From contig CALICM010000060.1 of assembly GCA_938049225.1 (NCBI GenBank), positions 1 to 64,000 of the forward strand: DNA of 64,000 nt, read 5' to 3'. Source of the stretch: an uncultured Paracoccaceae bacterium (GTDB lineage: Bacteria; Pseudomonadota; Alphaproteobacteria; Rhodobacterales; Rhodobacteraceae). Position numbers and translations under genes: made by a program. Shown one piece after another: positions 24,807 to 33,970 of the stretch (the first letter of the stretch is position 1; each line of letters opens with the position of its first letter). The notes below the pieces were generated by a model that worked only from the letters and a program-made list of their open reading frames with translations, was not told the DNA's origin and did no database searches.

Positions 24807-25235
24807 ATGGCCATCAAAATTCGTCTCGCCCGTGGGGGCTCTAAGAAACGCCCGTTTTATCGGATCGTTGCCGCCGACAGCCGCATGCCCCGTGACGGGC
24901 GTTTCGTGGAAAAACTGGGCACGTATAATCCGTTGCTGGCCAAAGACGATGAGAACCGCGTCAAAATGGATCTTGAGCGGGTCCAGCATTGGCTGAGTGA
25001 GGGCGCTCAGGTGACCGACCGCGTCAGCCGTATGCTGGAAGCCGCAGGCATTCTGCCCAAGAAAGAGCGCGCCAATATGAAAAAGGCCGAGCCCGGCAAA
25101 AAAGCCACCGAGCGAGCGGAAGAGAAGGCCGCCAAAGTCGCCGCCGCTGCCGAAGCCGCTGCCGCCCCGGTTGAGGCACCCGCCGAGGAGGCCCCGGCCG
25201 AGGACGCCGCCAAAGAAGAAGCCGCGGCCGAGTAA
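24807..25235 (+). CDS. rpsP: 30S ribosomal protein S16 with Ala/Glu-rich tail
   Basis: This is a small-subunit assembly protein. The core ([20 protein letters not shown], then [11 protein letters not shown]) occupies about 80 residues. A 60-residue tail made mostly of Ala, Glu, Lys and Pro extends it to 142, as in many alphaproteobacteria. AACAGGAGAA is a strong ribosome site. It starts the rpsP-rimM-trmD-rplS operon. Confidence 0.98.
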   Translation: MAIKIRLARGGSKKRPFYRIVAADSRMPRDGRFVEKLGTYNPLLAKDDENRVKMDLERVQHWLSEGAQVTDRVSRMLEAAGILPKKERANMKKAEPGKKATERAEEKAAKVAAAAEAAAAPVEAPAEEAPAEDAAKEEAAAE

Positions 25236-25288
25236 GCGCCGAACGGGTCTTGGGCATATGCCCAGGACCTCTCGCGCGGAGGGGGTCG

Positions 25289-25819
25289 ATGGCAACAGAA
25301 CCCAAGGGCATGATTTGCGTCGGCGCGATTGCCGGCTCGTTTGGCGTGCGCGGCGAGGCGCGGATCAAGTCTTTTTGCGCCGACCCCGCGGCGATTGCCG
25401 ATTACGCCCCCCTCACGTTGGAGGACGGGCGCAGCTTCGATCTGCAAATCACACGCCCGGTCAAGGGCGGCTACGCGGCCCGGCTCACCGGGATCGCCAG
25501 CAAGGAAGCTGCGGATGCGCTGCGTGGCCAACGTTTGCATGCGCCCCGCGAACGGCTACCCAGCCTGCCGGATGATGAATTCTACCATGCGGATCTGATT
25601 GGACTTGCCGTCGTTGACACCGGTGGCAAACCCCTGGGACGGGTGCATGAGATCCACGATCATGGTGCCGGTGATGTCCTAGAAGTCACGGGTCCAGGGT
25701 TGAAGGGGGGGGCAATGCTGCCGTTCACCCGCGCGGTGGTGCCAACGGTTGACCTGGCCGCTGGCCGTCTGATCGTTGACGCGCCCGAGGGCATTTTCCC
25801 GCAGGCCGACGATGCCTAG
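25289..25819 (+). CDS. rimM: Ribosome maturation factor RimM
   Basis: RimM helps mature the 30S head by binding S19 and 16S rRNA. The 176 residues have the N-terminal beta-barrel ([20 protein letters not shown]) and the PRC-barrel ([33 protein letters not shown]). The chosen ATG follows GGAGGGGG. An in-frame ATG 39 bp earlier lacks this. Confidence 0.97.
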   Translation: MATEPKGMICVGAIAGSFGVRGEARIKSFCADPAAIADYAPLTLEDGRSFDLQITRPVKGGYAARLTGIASKEAADALRGQRLHAPRERLPSLPDDEFYHADLIGLAVVDTGGKPLGRVHEIHDHGAGDVLEVTGPGLKGGAMLPFTRAVVPTVDLAAGRLIVDAPEGIFPQADDA

Positions 25820-26672
25820 TCCGACCCGTTCCCACGGGCGCCTGTCGATCCGCGAGAGCCACACACCGCGCGATCTGATGGCCGAGCCGCCACGCCAGAA
25901 AGACGCTTGGACCGCAAGGGTCATCACCTTGTTCCCCGAAGCATTCCCAGGGGTTCTTGGGCATTCGCTAACAGGCAAAGCGCTGGCCGAAGGGCTGTGG
26001 TCATTGGAAACCCTACAACTTCGGGATTTCGCGACAGGCAAGCATCGCAACGTTGACGATACCCCCGCAGGTGGTGGCGCCGGGATGGTCCTGCGGGCGG
26101 ACGTCGTGGCCCGCGCGCTGGATGCCGCCCGGCGCGGCACCACACAAAACTGGCCCGTCATCTATCTTTCGCCCCGTGGCACCCCCTTCGACCAGGCGAT
26201 GGCCCAGCGCCTGGCCCAAACTGATGGCGTCACCCTGCTTTGCGGTCGGTTCGAGGGCGTCGACCAGCGCGTACTGGACGCCCGCGATGTCATCGAAGTC
26301 TCGATAGGGGACTATGTCTTGTCCGGGGGCGAGATCGCGGCACAGGCCTTGATTGATGCGACCGTCCGCCTTATACCCCGCGTGCTTGGGAACGCCGAGT
26401 CGACCGTCGAGGAAAGCTTTTCCACAGGTCTCCTGGAACACCCGCAATATACACGGCCGACGGAATGGGAAGGTCATGTGATCCCCGAGGTCCTCCTCTC
26501 GGGTCATCACGGCAAAATCGCCGCATGGCGAAAGTCCCGCTCTGAGAAGCTGACACAGGAACGTCGTCCCGATCTCTGGCGGGCTTATCTGGAAACGGAT
26601 GGGGACCCGGTGGAAGGCCAAGAGCGCTCGGACGCGCACACCATCGCCGGTAAAGGCGAGCAGAAGGACTGA
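25812..26672 (+). CDS. trmD: tRNA (guanine-N1)-methyltransferase TrmD
   Basis: TrmD methylates G37 next to the anticodon using SAM, preventing frameshifts. The 286 residues contain the SPOUT knot motifs [14 protein letters not shown] and GDYVLSGGE. The start overlapping the rimM stop gives the N-terminal extension [18 protein letters not shown] believe this extension is shared by Rhodobacteraceae homologues, so it is preferred over the later ATG at MAEPPRQ. Confidence 0.96.
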   Translation: MPSPTRSHGRLSIRESHTPRDLMAEPPRQKDAWTARVITLFPEAFPGVLGHSLTGKALAEGLWSLETLQLRDFATGKHRNVDDTPAGGGAGMVLRADVVARALDAARRGTTQNWPVIYLSPRGTPFDQAMAQRLAQTDGVTLLCGRFEGVDQRVLDARDVIEVSIGDYVLSGGEIAAQALIDATVRLIPRVLGNAESTVEESFSTGLLEHPQYTRPTEWEGHVIPEVLLSGHHGKIAAWRKSRSEKLTQERRPDLWRAYLETDGDPVEGQERSDAHTIAGKGEQKD

Positions 26673-26677
26673 TGACG

Positions 26678-27064
26678 ATGAACATGATCGAAACGCTCGA
26701 AGCCGAGCAGATCGCGGAACTGGGCAAGGACGTCCCCGATTTCGCCGCCGGCGATACCATCCGCGTCGGCTATAAGGTGACCGAAGGCACCCGGACCCGG
26801 GTGCAGAACTACGAGGGTGTGTGCATCGCCCGCAAAGGCGGCCAGGGCATCGGCGCCGCGTTCACCGTGCGCAAAATCTCCTTCGGCGAAGGTGTCGAGC
26901 GTGTCTTCCCGCTCCACTCGCCCAATATCGACAACATCACGGTGGTGCGCCGCGGCAAGGTCCGCCGCGCCAAGCTGTACTATCTGCGCACCCGGCGCGG
27001 CAAGTCGGCGCGGATCGCCGAAAAGACCAACTACCGCCCCAAATCGACCGGCGCGAGCGCATAA
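26678..27064 (+). CDS. rplS: 50S ribosomal protein L19
   Basis: This is a large-subunit protein at the 30S-50S interface, 128 residues from [17 protein letters not shown]. The conserved [19 protein letters not shown] and [18 protein letters not shown] are present. An ATG two codons earlier overlaps the trmD stop. The AAGGA element is nine bases from the chosen start and only three from the other. A strong terminator follows. Confidence 0.97.
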   Translation: MNMIETLEAEQIAELGKDVPDFAAGDTIRVGYKVTEGTRTRVQNYEGVCIARKGGQGIGAAFTVRKISFGEGVERVFPLHSPNIDNITVVRRGKVRRAKLYYLRTRRGKSARIAEKTNYRPKSTGASA

Positions 27065-27089
27065 ACCAACGCTCTTGATTGGCTCCATC

Positions 27090-27117
27090 GGGCGACCCGC
27101 GACGGTCGCCCTTTTCT
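27090..27117 (+). terminator. Rho-independent terminator after rplS
   Basis: An 8-bp perfect stem (GGGCGACC with GGTCGCCC), a 6-nt loop and then TTTTCTTT end the rpsP-rplS operon. Confidence 0.85.
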
Positions 27118-27175
27118 TTGCGTCAATTCCGACCGTTTGTCTTCTTTTTGCCATGATATTGCATAAGCTGCATTT

Positions 27176-28186
27176 ATGAGCTTTTTCACTTTCATTCTGC
27201 GGGCCTATGCGCTGTCGCCCTTCGTGTTTCTGCGCTATCTGCCAGCGCTGATCACCTTTGGGTTGATCCTGGTCGGAATCATCCTTTCGACCGACAACAT
27301 CTGGGTGATAGGGCTGGTCGGCTTTGTCATGGGTACCTTTGGCGCGGCCTTCATGGTCTTAAATGGCATCCGCGCCGGTCTGGGCACCATCGGCGCGACC
27401 GACGCTGGCACCGCCGAAGGCTACATGCATGTCATCCCACGGCTTTTGTTCGCGCATCTTCTGCTGCAGTTCATCTTTGCCATGGCGATGGCGGGTATTG
27501 CCTATTTGATCGTCGACGCCACCCTTCTTTCAACCGCCGCCCCTGGTGTCTTTGCCGAGTACCGCGAGGTTTTCGGCGCATACCAGTCAGGTAAGGCCAG
27601 CGCGATCGCGAACGTCGAACCCCTGATCGCCGGATTCGAGTCGGACCCAGGCCCGTTTCGTTTGGTCGCCTTGGTGGTCAATGGCGGGCTCTATGTAATT
27701 TTCGCCATTTGCGTGGGTGTCTTTGGGGTGCCTATGGCCGCCCTTTCGGCCAATGCCGTGCAATACACTCCCCGCAACGATCTGATTTACGGTTTGGGGC
27801 GATATTTCCCGCATCAATTTGTCCTATATCTTTTGGCCATGGCACTCCCGGTGATCCTTATTACTATGCTGCTACCAGTGCGGTATCAGTTCGATATGTT
27901 GATAGGGGTCACGAGTTCGGGTGTGTCCCCCGTGATCAGCATCGCGATTGGGATCTATTTTCTCTACGCCCCATGTATTTCCTATGCGGGTATGGCCATT
28001 GGCTATGAACAGGTACGCGGTCGGGTGATGCAAGCGCGACAGGCCGAAAGCCGCCCCCAATTCGATATGGTGGCCGAGCGTGAAAATCTTTCATCCCTGC
28101 GCAAGCAGCGCACCGCCGGGCGCACTGGCGCCAATGTCTATGACCCCTTGGCCGAGGCGCGCGCCAGGCGGCAACGCGACGAATAG
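27176..28186 (+). CDS. Polytopic membrane protein of unknown function
   Basis: This 336-residue protein has about six hydrophobic segments (near 15-37, 42-65, 90-112, 165-190, 215-238, 250-275) and a charged cytoplasmic tail rich in Arg (ENLSSLRKQRTAGRTGANVYD). I do not recognise the family. It stands alone after the rplS terminator and before rpmE. Related proteins of unknown role appear near these genes in Rhodobacteraceae. No catalytic motif is seen. Confidence 0.75.
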   Translation: MSFFTFILRAYALSPFVFLRYLPALITFGLILVGIILSTDNIWVIGLVGFVMGTFGAAFMVLNGIRAGLGTIGATDAGTAEGYMHVIPRLLFAHLLLQFIFAMAMAGIAYLIVDATLLSTAAPGVFAEYREVFGAYQSGKASAIANVEPLIAGFESDPGPFRLVALVVNGGLYVIFAICVGVFGVPMAALSANAVQYTPRNDLIYGLGRYFPHQFVLYLLAMALPVILITMLLPVRYQFDMLIGVTSSGVSPVISIAIGIYFLYAPCISYAGMAIGYEQVRGRVMQARQAESRPQFDMVAERENLSSLRKQRTAGRTGANVYDPLAEARARRQRDE

Positions 28187-28318
28187 GTGATCCACACTTG
28201 CAGGGGTCGGGCAGGTTTGCTATGGCCCCGCCATCCCATTCATAGGGTGGCGACCATCATCCGGCGTGCGAACAGTGCGGCCGCTGGGGGCTTAGTCATC
28301 CGGCAAAGGACCGAAACG

Positions 28319-28540
28319 ATGAAAAAAGACCTTCACCCAGACTATCACATGATTGATGTGAAGATGACCGATGGCACCGTCGTGCAAATGCGCTCGACCT
28401 TTGGGGCCGAGGGCGACACGCTGACGCTCGACATCGATCCCAGCGTTCATCCCGCATGGACCGGTGGCAATACGCGTCTGATGGACACCGGCGGGCGGGT
28501 CTCGAAGTTCAAGAAGAAATACGAAGGTCTGGGCTTCTAA
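28319..28540 (+). CDS. rpmE: 50S ribosomal protein L31
   Basis: This 73-residue protein bridges the ribosomal subunits. It starts [20 protein letters not shown] and ends with the conserved [15 protein letters not shown]. The zinc-binding cysteines of the C+ form are absent, so this is the zinc-independent form. AAAGGA is eight bases upstream. Confidence 0.96.
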   Translation: MKKDLHPDYHMIDVKMTDGTVVQMRSTFGAEGDTLTLDIDPSVHPAWTGGNTRLMDTGGRVSKFKKKYEGLGF

Positions 28541-28578
28541 ACCGATCTTTCAGCGCGCCCACGGCGCATGACAACAAT

Positions 28579-28607
28579 GGCGCTGCCCCCCGGGGTCGGC
28601 GCCTTTT
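28579..28607 (+). terminator. Terminator after rpmE
   Basis: GGCGC pairs with GCGCC, with an inner CCCC/GGGG helix, and TTTT follows. It lies 38 bp after the rpmE stop and just before mipZ. Confidence 0.65.
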
Positions 28608-28625
28608 CTACCTTTGGCGGGCGGC

Positions 28626-29435
28626 ATGGCGCATATCATCGTTCTGGGCAATGAGAAGGGTGGTTCGGGCAAGTCGACCACCGCGATGCATGTCATCACC
28701 GCCCTTTTGCGCGCCGGGGCACCCGTCGGGGTCATCGATCTGGATCTGCGCCAACAAAGCCTGCTGGGCTACGTTCGCAACCGCGCCGCTTTTGTTGCGC
28801 GCGAAGGCATCCCACTGCCCCTGCCCGAAACCTTTGAACTCGCCCTAAGCACCGCCGACAGCCTGCGCGACGCCCAGACTGAAGAGGAAGGACGTTTCGC
28901 CGACGCCCTCACCACGCTGGATGCACGCACGGATTTCGTCGTCATCGATTGCCCCGGCGCCCATACCCGCTTCGCGCAGATGGCACATTCCGCCGCGGAT
29001 ACGCTGATCACACCGATGAATGACAGCCTGATCGACTTCGACCTGCTGGCGCGGCTGGAGCCCGCGACCGGCAAAGTACAAGGCCCCAGCATCTACTCCG
29101 AAATGGTCTGGGCCGCGCGGCAACTGCGCGCCTCGGCCGGGCTGCCGCCGTTGGACTGGGTCGTGCTGCGCAACCGCATGGCCACCACCGATGCCCACAA
29201 TAAACGCAAAGTCGGCAAAGCCCTGGGCGAGTTGCAGCGGCGCATTGGCTTTCGTCTGGTACCGGGCTTTTCCGAACGCGTGGTCTTCCGCGAGCTCTAC
29301 CTGCAAGGCCTGACTTTGTTGGACCTGGGGGACACGGGCGGTGGGCGACTCACCATGTCGAATATCGCGGCGCGCCAAGAACTGCGGGAGTTGATGCGCG
29401 CTTTGGAGTTACCCGGGATGCCACAATCGGTGTGA
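28626..29435 (+). CDS. mipZ: Division-plane positioning ATPase MipZ
   Basis: MipZ is a ParA/MinD-like ATPase that forms a gradient from ParB-bound origins and inhibits FtsZ away from midcell in alphaproteobacteria. The 269 residues show the deviant Walker A KGGSGKSTT at 11-19 and a sequence that tracks Caulobacter MipZ (VIDLDLRQQSLLGYVRNRAA, TPMNDSLIDFDLLARLEP, DWVVLRNRMATTDAHNKRK, GLTLLDLGDTG). The start at MAHIIVLGNEKGG is preferred to a TTG four codons earlier. Confidence 0.95.
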   Translation: MAHIIVLGNEKGGSGKSTTAMHVITALLRAGAPVGVIDLDLRQQSLLGYVRNRAAFVAREGIPLPLPETFELALSTADSLRDAQTEEEGRFADALTTLDARTDFVVIDCPGAHTRFAQMAHSAADTLITPMNDSLIDFDLLARLEPATGKVQGPSIYSEMVWAARQLRASAGLPPLDWVVLRNRMATTDAHNKRKVGKALGELQRRIGFRLVPGFSERVVFRELYLQGLTLLDLGDTGGGRLTMSNIAARQELRELMRALELPGMPQSV

Positions 29436-29458
29436 CCCGCGCGGGGCTGGGCGGCGGG

Positions 29459-29520
29459 CCCCGTCCCCGCCTGCGGGGATGGGGAGACAAGACTTGGCAC
29501 CGCGCCAGCGGTGCCGCCTT
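29459..29520 (+). terminator. Paired-hairpin element, copy 1 (after mipZ)
   Basis: Hairpin A pairs CCCCGTCCCCG with CGGGGATGGGG (one G-T pair, 4-nt loop). Hairpin B pairs GGCACCGC with GCGGTGCC around GCCA and ends in GCCTTTGG. The linker is CAAGACTTGG. A second copy with different stem sequences but the same linker and tail follows accA. It probably ends the mipZ transcript. It lies between convergent genes. Confidence 0.7.
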
Positions 29521-29524
29521 TGGA

Positions 29525-30313
29525 TTAAAGACACTGCGCGACGAAAGTTATCAGGTGTTCGGCCACCACCCCCGGCGCCTCGACACAGGGCAGATGCCCC
29601 GCGCCGCGTATCACATGAAACCCGGCGCCCGGGATCAAATCGGCGGTTTCCCGCACCAGATCCGGCGGCGTCGATCCATCCTCACTGCCCGCCACAGCCA
29701 GTGCGGGCAGTCGCAGCCGCGACGTGCTTTCCATCAGATCCGTCTGCGCGATCGCCCGCGCGCAGCCTATATACCCCTCTGGGGGCGTGCGGGTCAGCAT
29801 ATGCCGCCACAGGGCCAGATCCTCGGGCGCCTCGTTGCGAAAGCGGGCCGAGAACCAGCGTTCCAAGATACGTTCCTCCAAAGCGGCGATCCCACCCCGC
29901 TCAATCGCGGCGATCCGTTCGCCCCACATCGCCTCGGTCCCGATCTTTGCCGCCGTATCCATCAACACCATCGCGCGCAATAGATCCGGCCGCTCGGCCG
30001 CCAGCCCCTGGGCAATCATCCCGCCAATAGACAGGCCCACGAACACCGCACCGCGCACCTCTAGGGCGTCTAACACACCCGCCGCGTCAGCGACCAATTC
30101 GCCCATACCATAGGGCGGCGGCGGGCAGGCACTCAGCCCATGTCCACGGGTGTCATAGCGGATCAAGCGCCAGTCCAAGGGCAGCAGTGGCACCAGCCGG
30201 TCCCAAACCCGCAGATCCGTGCCCAGCGAGTTTGAAAAGACCACCGGCAACCCATCTGGCGGCCCGGCCAGGGTCACATGGGTCAGCACATCATGCGCGC
30301 GGATCATCTGCAT
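29525..30313 (-). CDS. Alpha/beta hydrolase, 3-oxoadipate enol-lactonase (PcaD) type
   Basis: This 262-residue alpha/beta hydrolase resembles PcaD, which opens 3-oxoadipate enol-lactone in the beta-ketoadipate pathway. The nucleophile elbow GLSIGG is at 93-98 with S95. The oxyanion region FSNSLGTDLRVWD and the catalytic histidine in GAGHLPCVE are visible. No other pca genes are nearby, so a related lactonase or esterase role remains possible. Confidence 0.8.
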   Translation of the reverse strand: MQMIRAHDVLTHVTLAGPPDGLPVVFSNSLGTDLRVWDRLVPLLPLDWRLIRYDTRGHGLSACPPPPYGMGELVADAAGVLDALEVRGAVFVGLSIGGMIAQGLAAERPDLLRAMVLMDTAAKIGTEAMWGERIAAIERGGIAALEERILERWFSARFRNEAPEDLALWRHMLTRTPPEGYIGCARAIAQTDLMESTSRLRLPALAVAGSEDGSTPPDLVRETADLIPGAGFHVIRGAGHLPCVEAPGVVAEHLITFVAQCL

Positions 30314-30359
30314 ACCGCCTTATTGACCGCAAGCACCTCAGCGGTCAAACCCTGCGACC

Positions 30360-31261
30360 ATGACCAACGCCGCATCAACCCTGTCCGAAGGCACACGTGG
30401 CCATTTGGCAATGCTGTTGTTTTCAGCCCTGGTGGCGGGATCCTTCTCGTTGGGCAGCTTGGCCGCACCACATATCGATCCGTTTGCCTTGACCACGGTG
30501 CGCTTTGGGCTGGCCGCCCTGATAATCGGCGCAATCGTTTTGGCCAAACGGCAAATGCAACGCAAACATCTCGCCTCGCCTTGGCGGTACCTGGTGCTGG
30601 GCGGGTTGTTCGCGATCTATTTCACGCTGATGTTCGAGGGGTTGAAAACCGCGCCGCCGGTCTCGACCGCCGCCGTGTTCACCCTCACACCCGTCATGGC
30701 CGCTGGCTTTGGTTGGCTGCTGCTGCGCCAAGTGACGACCCCGCGCATGGCGCTGGCGCTGGGCTTGGCCGCGGCGGGCGCCTTGTGGGTCATCTTTGAC
30801 GCCAGTTGGGCGGCCTTGATAGCGCTGCAGTTGGACCGGGGCGAAGCCATCTTTTTCGTCGGTTGCATCGCGCACGCGCTCTATACCCCCATGGTGCCCA
30901 AGTTGCGCCGTGCCGAGCCGGTCTTGGTGCTGACCTTTGGCACGCTGCTGGCCGGGTTTCTGCTGCTCAGCATCGCGGGCGCGCCCGCGCTGATCGCCAC
31001 ACATTGGGCCGCCCTTCCCGCAATCGTCTGGATCACGCTGCTCTATTTGGCGATCTTTGCCAGCGCCGTGACCTTCTTCCTGGTTCAATACGCCGCTTTG
31101 CGCCTGCCCAGCGCCAAGGTGATGGCCTATACCTATCTGGTGCCGGTTTGGGCGATCGCTGGCCCGCCACCGCGATCCTTGCGGGCGTGATCCTGGTCCT
31201 CTGCGGCCTGTGGCTCTTGCTCAAAGACGAGAGTCAATCCGCGAAAGGGTCCTCGGCATAG
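30360..31261 (+). pseudogene. EamA/DMT family transporter with C-terminal frameshift
   Basis: This is a drug/metabolite-type permease with about ten helices. The first 265 residues are intact, with two EamA halves (KTAPPVSTAAVFTLTPVMAAG in the first). Near VPVWAIAG the frame breaks and the annotated frame stops at PPPRSLRA. Another frame resumes with ATAILAGVILVLCGLWLLLK and ends at the normal place. The usual loop and start of the last helix (about ten residues) are missing as well, so a small deletion that is not a multiple of three is likely. A sequencing error cannot be excluded. The product may retain nine helices. Confidence 0.65.
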
Positions 31262-32004
31262 CCAACCCCCGCCAAATAAAGCCCCTGTGGCGGGCAAACC
31301 GGCCCGCAGGCGGCGCGGTCGCGGGCTTGTAAGGCGTCCAGAACATCCTCCGGCGCCCAAGCCCCCGCGCCAACCCGTTCCAGCGTGCCGACAAAGCTGC
31401 GCACTTGATTGTGCAGAAAACTGCGGGCGCGCACATCAAAGCGGGTTTCGATCCCGTCCGGGCGCTGCACCTGGCTGATATCCAACCGATCCAGCGTGCG
31501 GATCGGGCTGTCCGCTTGGCAAATCGACGAGCGGAAGGTGGTGAAATCATGCTTGCCCAGCAGATGCCGCGCCCCCACCTGCATCGCGGCCAAGTCCAGT
31601 GTGGGGCGCACGCGCCACAGCCGCCCGGCCTCAACCGTCAACGGCGCACGGCGCGAGATCAGGCGGAACACATACCGCCGCTCAACCGCCGAAAACCGCG
31701 CATGAAAGTCCTCGGCCACTCGGGCGACCGAGAGCACGGCCACCGGATGCGGCCGCAAGTGGTGATTCAATGCCTCGGACAGGCGGAACGGCGTCCAGTC
31801 GCGCGGCAAATCCACGGTTGCCACCTGACCCAGTGCATGCACACCCGCGTCGGTACGTCCCGCACCCGCGACCTGCGGCCCCTCGGGCTCCAACCGCGCC
31901 AAAGCCGCCTCAAGCACCCCTTGAACGGTCGTTTGCCGCGATTGCCGCTGCCAGCCCGCGAATGGGCCCCCATCGTATTCGATCAATAGCGCATAGCGTA
32001 GCAT
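31234..32004 (-). CDS. truA: tRNA pseudouridine(38-40) synthase TruA
   Basis: TruA makes pseudouridine at positions 38-40 of tRNA anticodon stems. The 256 residues start [20 protein letters not shown]. The catalytic aspartate is D52 in [15 protein letters not shown] longer frame upstream is not supported because family members begin at this methionine. The gene converges on and slightly overlaps the EamA reading frame. Confidence 0.95.
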   Translation of the reverse strand: MLRYALLIEYDGGPFAGWQRQSRQTTVQGVLEAALARLEPEGPQVAGAGRTDAGVHALGQVATVDLPRDWTPFRLSEALNHHLRPHPVAVLSVARVAEDFHARFSAVERRYVFRLISRRAPLTVEAGRLWRVRPTLDLAAMQVGARHLLGKHDFTTFRSSICQADSPIRTLDRLDISQVQRPDGIETRFDVRARSFLHNQVRSFVGTLERVGAGAWAPEDVLDALQARDRAACGPVCPPQGLYLAGVGYAEDPFAD

Positions 32005-32105
32005 AGGCCAGCCTCTAGGCTGTGCGGGCGGTTTTGTGAAGTCCCCTGTAAAACATCTCAGCGCGCGTCTATATGGAACATGCCCCACTGGGCGAAGGGA
32101 CTTTC

Positions 32106-33536
32106 ATGGCCATTCTTGGCGACATCACCGACAGCGTGGCCCGCACGTTAGAGGGCGTCCAGATCCGGACCGAGGAGTTTCTGTTCGAGCCGGTGATCCG
32201 CCTTGGCGTCACCGGGCTCAGCCGGTCCGGCAAAACCGTTTTCATCACCTCGTTGGTCGCGAACCTGTTGGCCTGGGGGCGGATGCCCCAGCTACGCGCG
32301 GCGGCTGATGGGCGCCTTTTGCTGACCTTTTTACAGCCCCAACCCAATGATGCCGTGGCGCGTTTCGCCTTCGAGGATCATATGGCGGCACTGACCGGAC
32401 CCGATCCGATCTGGCCGCAAAGCACCCGCTCGATCAGCCAGCTGCGCCTGTCGATCCGGGTGCGGCCCACCGGGTTTCTGACCGGGCTGACGGGGCCGCG
32501 GACAGTGCATTTGGACATCGTGGACTACCCCGGCGAATGGTTGTTGGACCTGCCGCTGCTGTCGCAGTCCTATTCCGAATGGTCCGCTCAAGCGCTCGAT
32601 TTGGCACAAAGCGACGGACGGGCCGAGACGGCCGTGGGGTTCACCGATCTGCTGGCTCAGACAGATGCAGGTACCGATCTGAACGAGCCACAAGCCCAAG
32701 CCCTGGCGCGGGCCTTTACCGCTTATTTGCGTGCAGCACGCGAGGCGGGGTTCTCGGGCTGTGCACCCGGTCGGTTCTTGATGCCCGGGGATCTTGAGGG
32801 GTCGCCCGCGCTCACCTTTGCCCCCCTGCCGGCGCCCACAGGACGGGTGAACAACACCTCACTTTATGCCGCCTTCGAGCGGCGCTTCGAGGCCTATAAG
32901 CGCATCGTCGTCAAACCCTTTTTCCAAGACCATTTCGCCCGGATTGATCGCCAGATCGTGCTGGTCGATGCGCTGGGTGCGATCAACGCCGGCCCGCGCG
33001 CGGTCGAGGATTTGCGGGTCGCGATGGCCGATATCCTGCAGGCCTTTCGCCCGGGGCGGAACAGCTGGCTGAGCCAAATCATGGGGCGGCGGGTCGAAAA
33101 GATCGCCTTTGCCGCGACCAAAGCCGATCACTTGCATCACAGCCAGCACGCGGCCCTGGGTGCGATCATGGAGGCGCTGGTGGCCGATGCCCGCGCCCGG
33201 GCGGCTTATCGCGGGGCGGCCACGCAAAGCTTCGCCCTGGCCGCCCTGCGCGCCACGATCGAAGAAACCGTCACGCATGACGGCCAAACGCTGGACTGTG
33301 TGCGCGGCACCCTGGCCGAAACTGGTCGCGAAGCCGCCCTTTACCCAGGTGAGCTGCCCAGCGATCCCGCCACGTTGCTGGCCCCAGCCCGCAAAGGTGC
33401 GGCGCGCTGGCTGGACGCGGACTACGCCGTTATGGGGTTCGCACCACCGCGACTGACCCTTAGGCCGGGCGACGGGCCGCCGCACATCCGTATGGATCGT
33501 GCCTTGGAGTTTCTGATCGGGGACCGGCTGTTGTGA
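32106..33536 (+). CDS. ycjX: YcjX family P-loop NTPase
   Basis: This is a GTPase-like protein of the YcjX/DUF463 family, stress- or phage-shock-linked in other proteobacteria. The 476 residues have the P-loop GLSRSGKT at 37-44, VHLDIVDYPGEWLLDLPLL (a Walker B or switch-like region) and VEKIAFAATKADHLHHSQH (a TKAD nucleotide motif). GAAGGGA precedes the chosen ATG. It is coupled to a GNAT gene and then ycjF. Confidence 0.92.
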   Translation: MAILGDITDSVARTLEGVQIRTEEFLFEPVIRLGVTGLSRSGKTVFITSLVANLLAWGRMPQLRAAADGRLLLTFLQPQPNDAVARFAFEDHMAALTGPDPIWPQSTRSISQLRLSIRVRPTGFLTGLTGPRTVHLDIVDYPGEWLLDLPLLSQSYSEWSAQALDLAQSDGRAETAVGFTDLLAQTDAGTDLNEPQAQALARAFTAYLRAAREAGFSGCAPGRFLMPGDLEGSPALTFAPLPAPTGRVNNTSLYAAFERRFEAYKRIVVKPFFQDHFARIDRQIVLVDALGAINAGPRAVEDLRVAMADILQAFRPGRNSWLSQIMGRRVEKIAFAATKADHLHHSQHAALGAIMEALVADARARAAYRGAATQSFALAALRATIEETVTHDGQTLDCVRGTLAETGREAALYPGELPSDPATLLAPARKGAARWLDADYAVMGFAPPRLTLRPGDGPPHIRMDRALEFLIGDRLL

Positions 33537-33970
33537 CCCTGCGCCCCGCTCAACCCGACGATGCGGCCGCTTGCGCGGCGATCTTGCAAGAATGGATCGA
33601 GGAAACCCCTTGGTTCCCCCGCCTGCATCCCCCAGCGGCAGACGTGCGCTTCATCGCCGCAAAGATCGCCGCCAATCAAGTCACCGTCGCGGGCGCCCGG
33701 CCACGCGGGTTTCTCGCACTTGAGGAGACATATATCAGCTGCCTCTACATCGCCCGCCCCTATCGCGGCGCGGGGCTGGGGGCCGCATTCCTGGATTATG
33801 CGAAATCCCAGACAAGTGAGCTTCGATTGTGGACGTTTCAAGCCAACACGCGCGCCCAGGCCTTTTACCTGCGCGAGGGCTTTGTCGAGGGCCAACGTAC
33901 CGAGGGCGACAACGAAGAAAAGCTGCCGGACGTTGAGTTTGTTTGGACCGCAAGGAGGGGTACGTTATGA
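33533..33970 (+). CDS. GNAT acetyltransferase between ycjX and ycjF
   Basis: This is a 145-residue acetyltransferase beginning with GTG inside the ycjX stop (TGTGA) and ending with ATGA inside the ycjF start. The acetyl-CoA loop region YRGAGLGAAFLDYAK and the QANTRAQAFYLREGFVEGQR segment fit the family. The overlaps imply stoichiometric translation with YcjX and YcjF, so a protein of that system is a possible substrate (inference). Confidence 0.87.
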   Translation: MTLRPAQPDDAAACAAILQEWIEETPWFPRLHPPAADVRFIAAKIAANQVTVAGARPRGFLALEETYISCLYIARPYRGAGLGAAFLDYAKSQTSELRLWTFQANTRAQAFYLREGFVEGQRTEGDNEEKLPDVEFVWTARRGTL

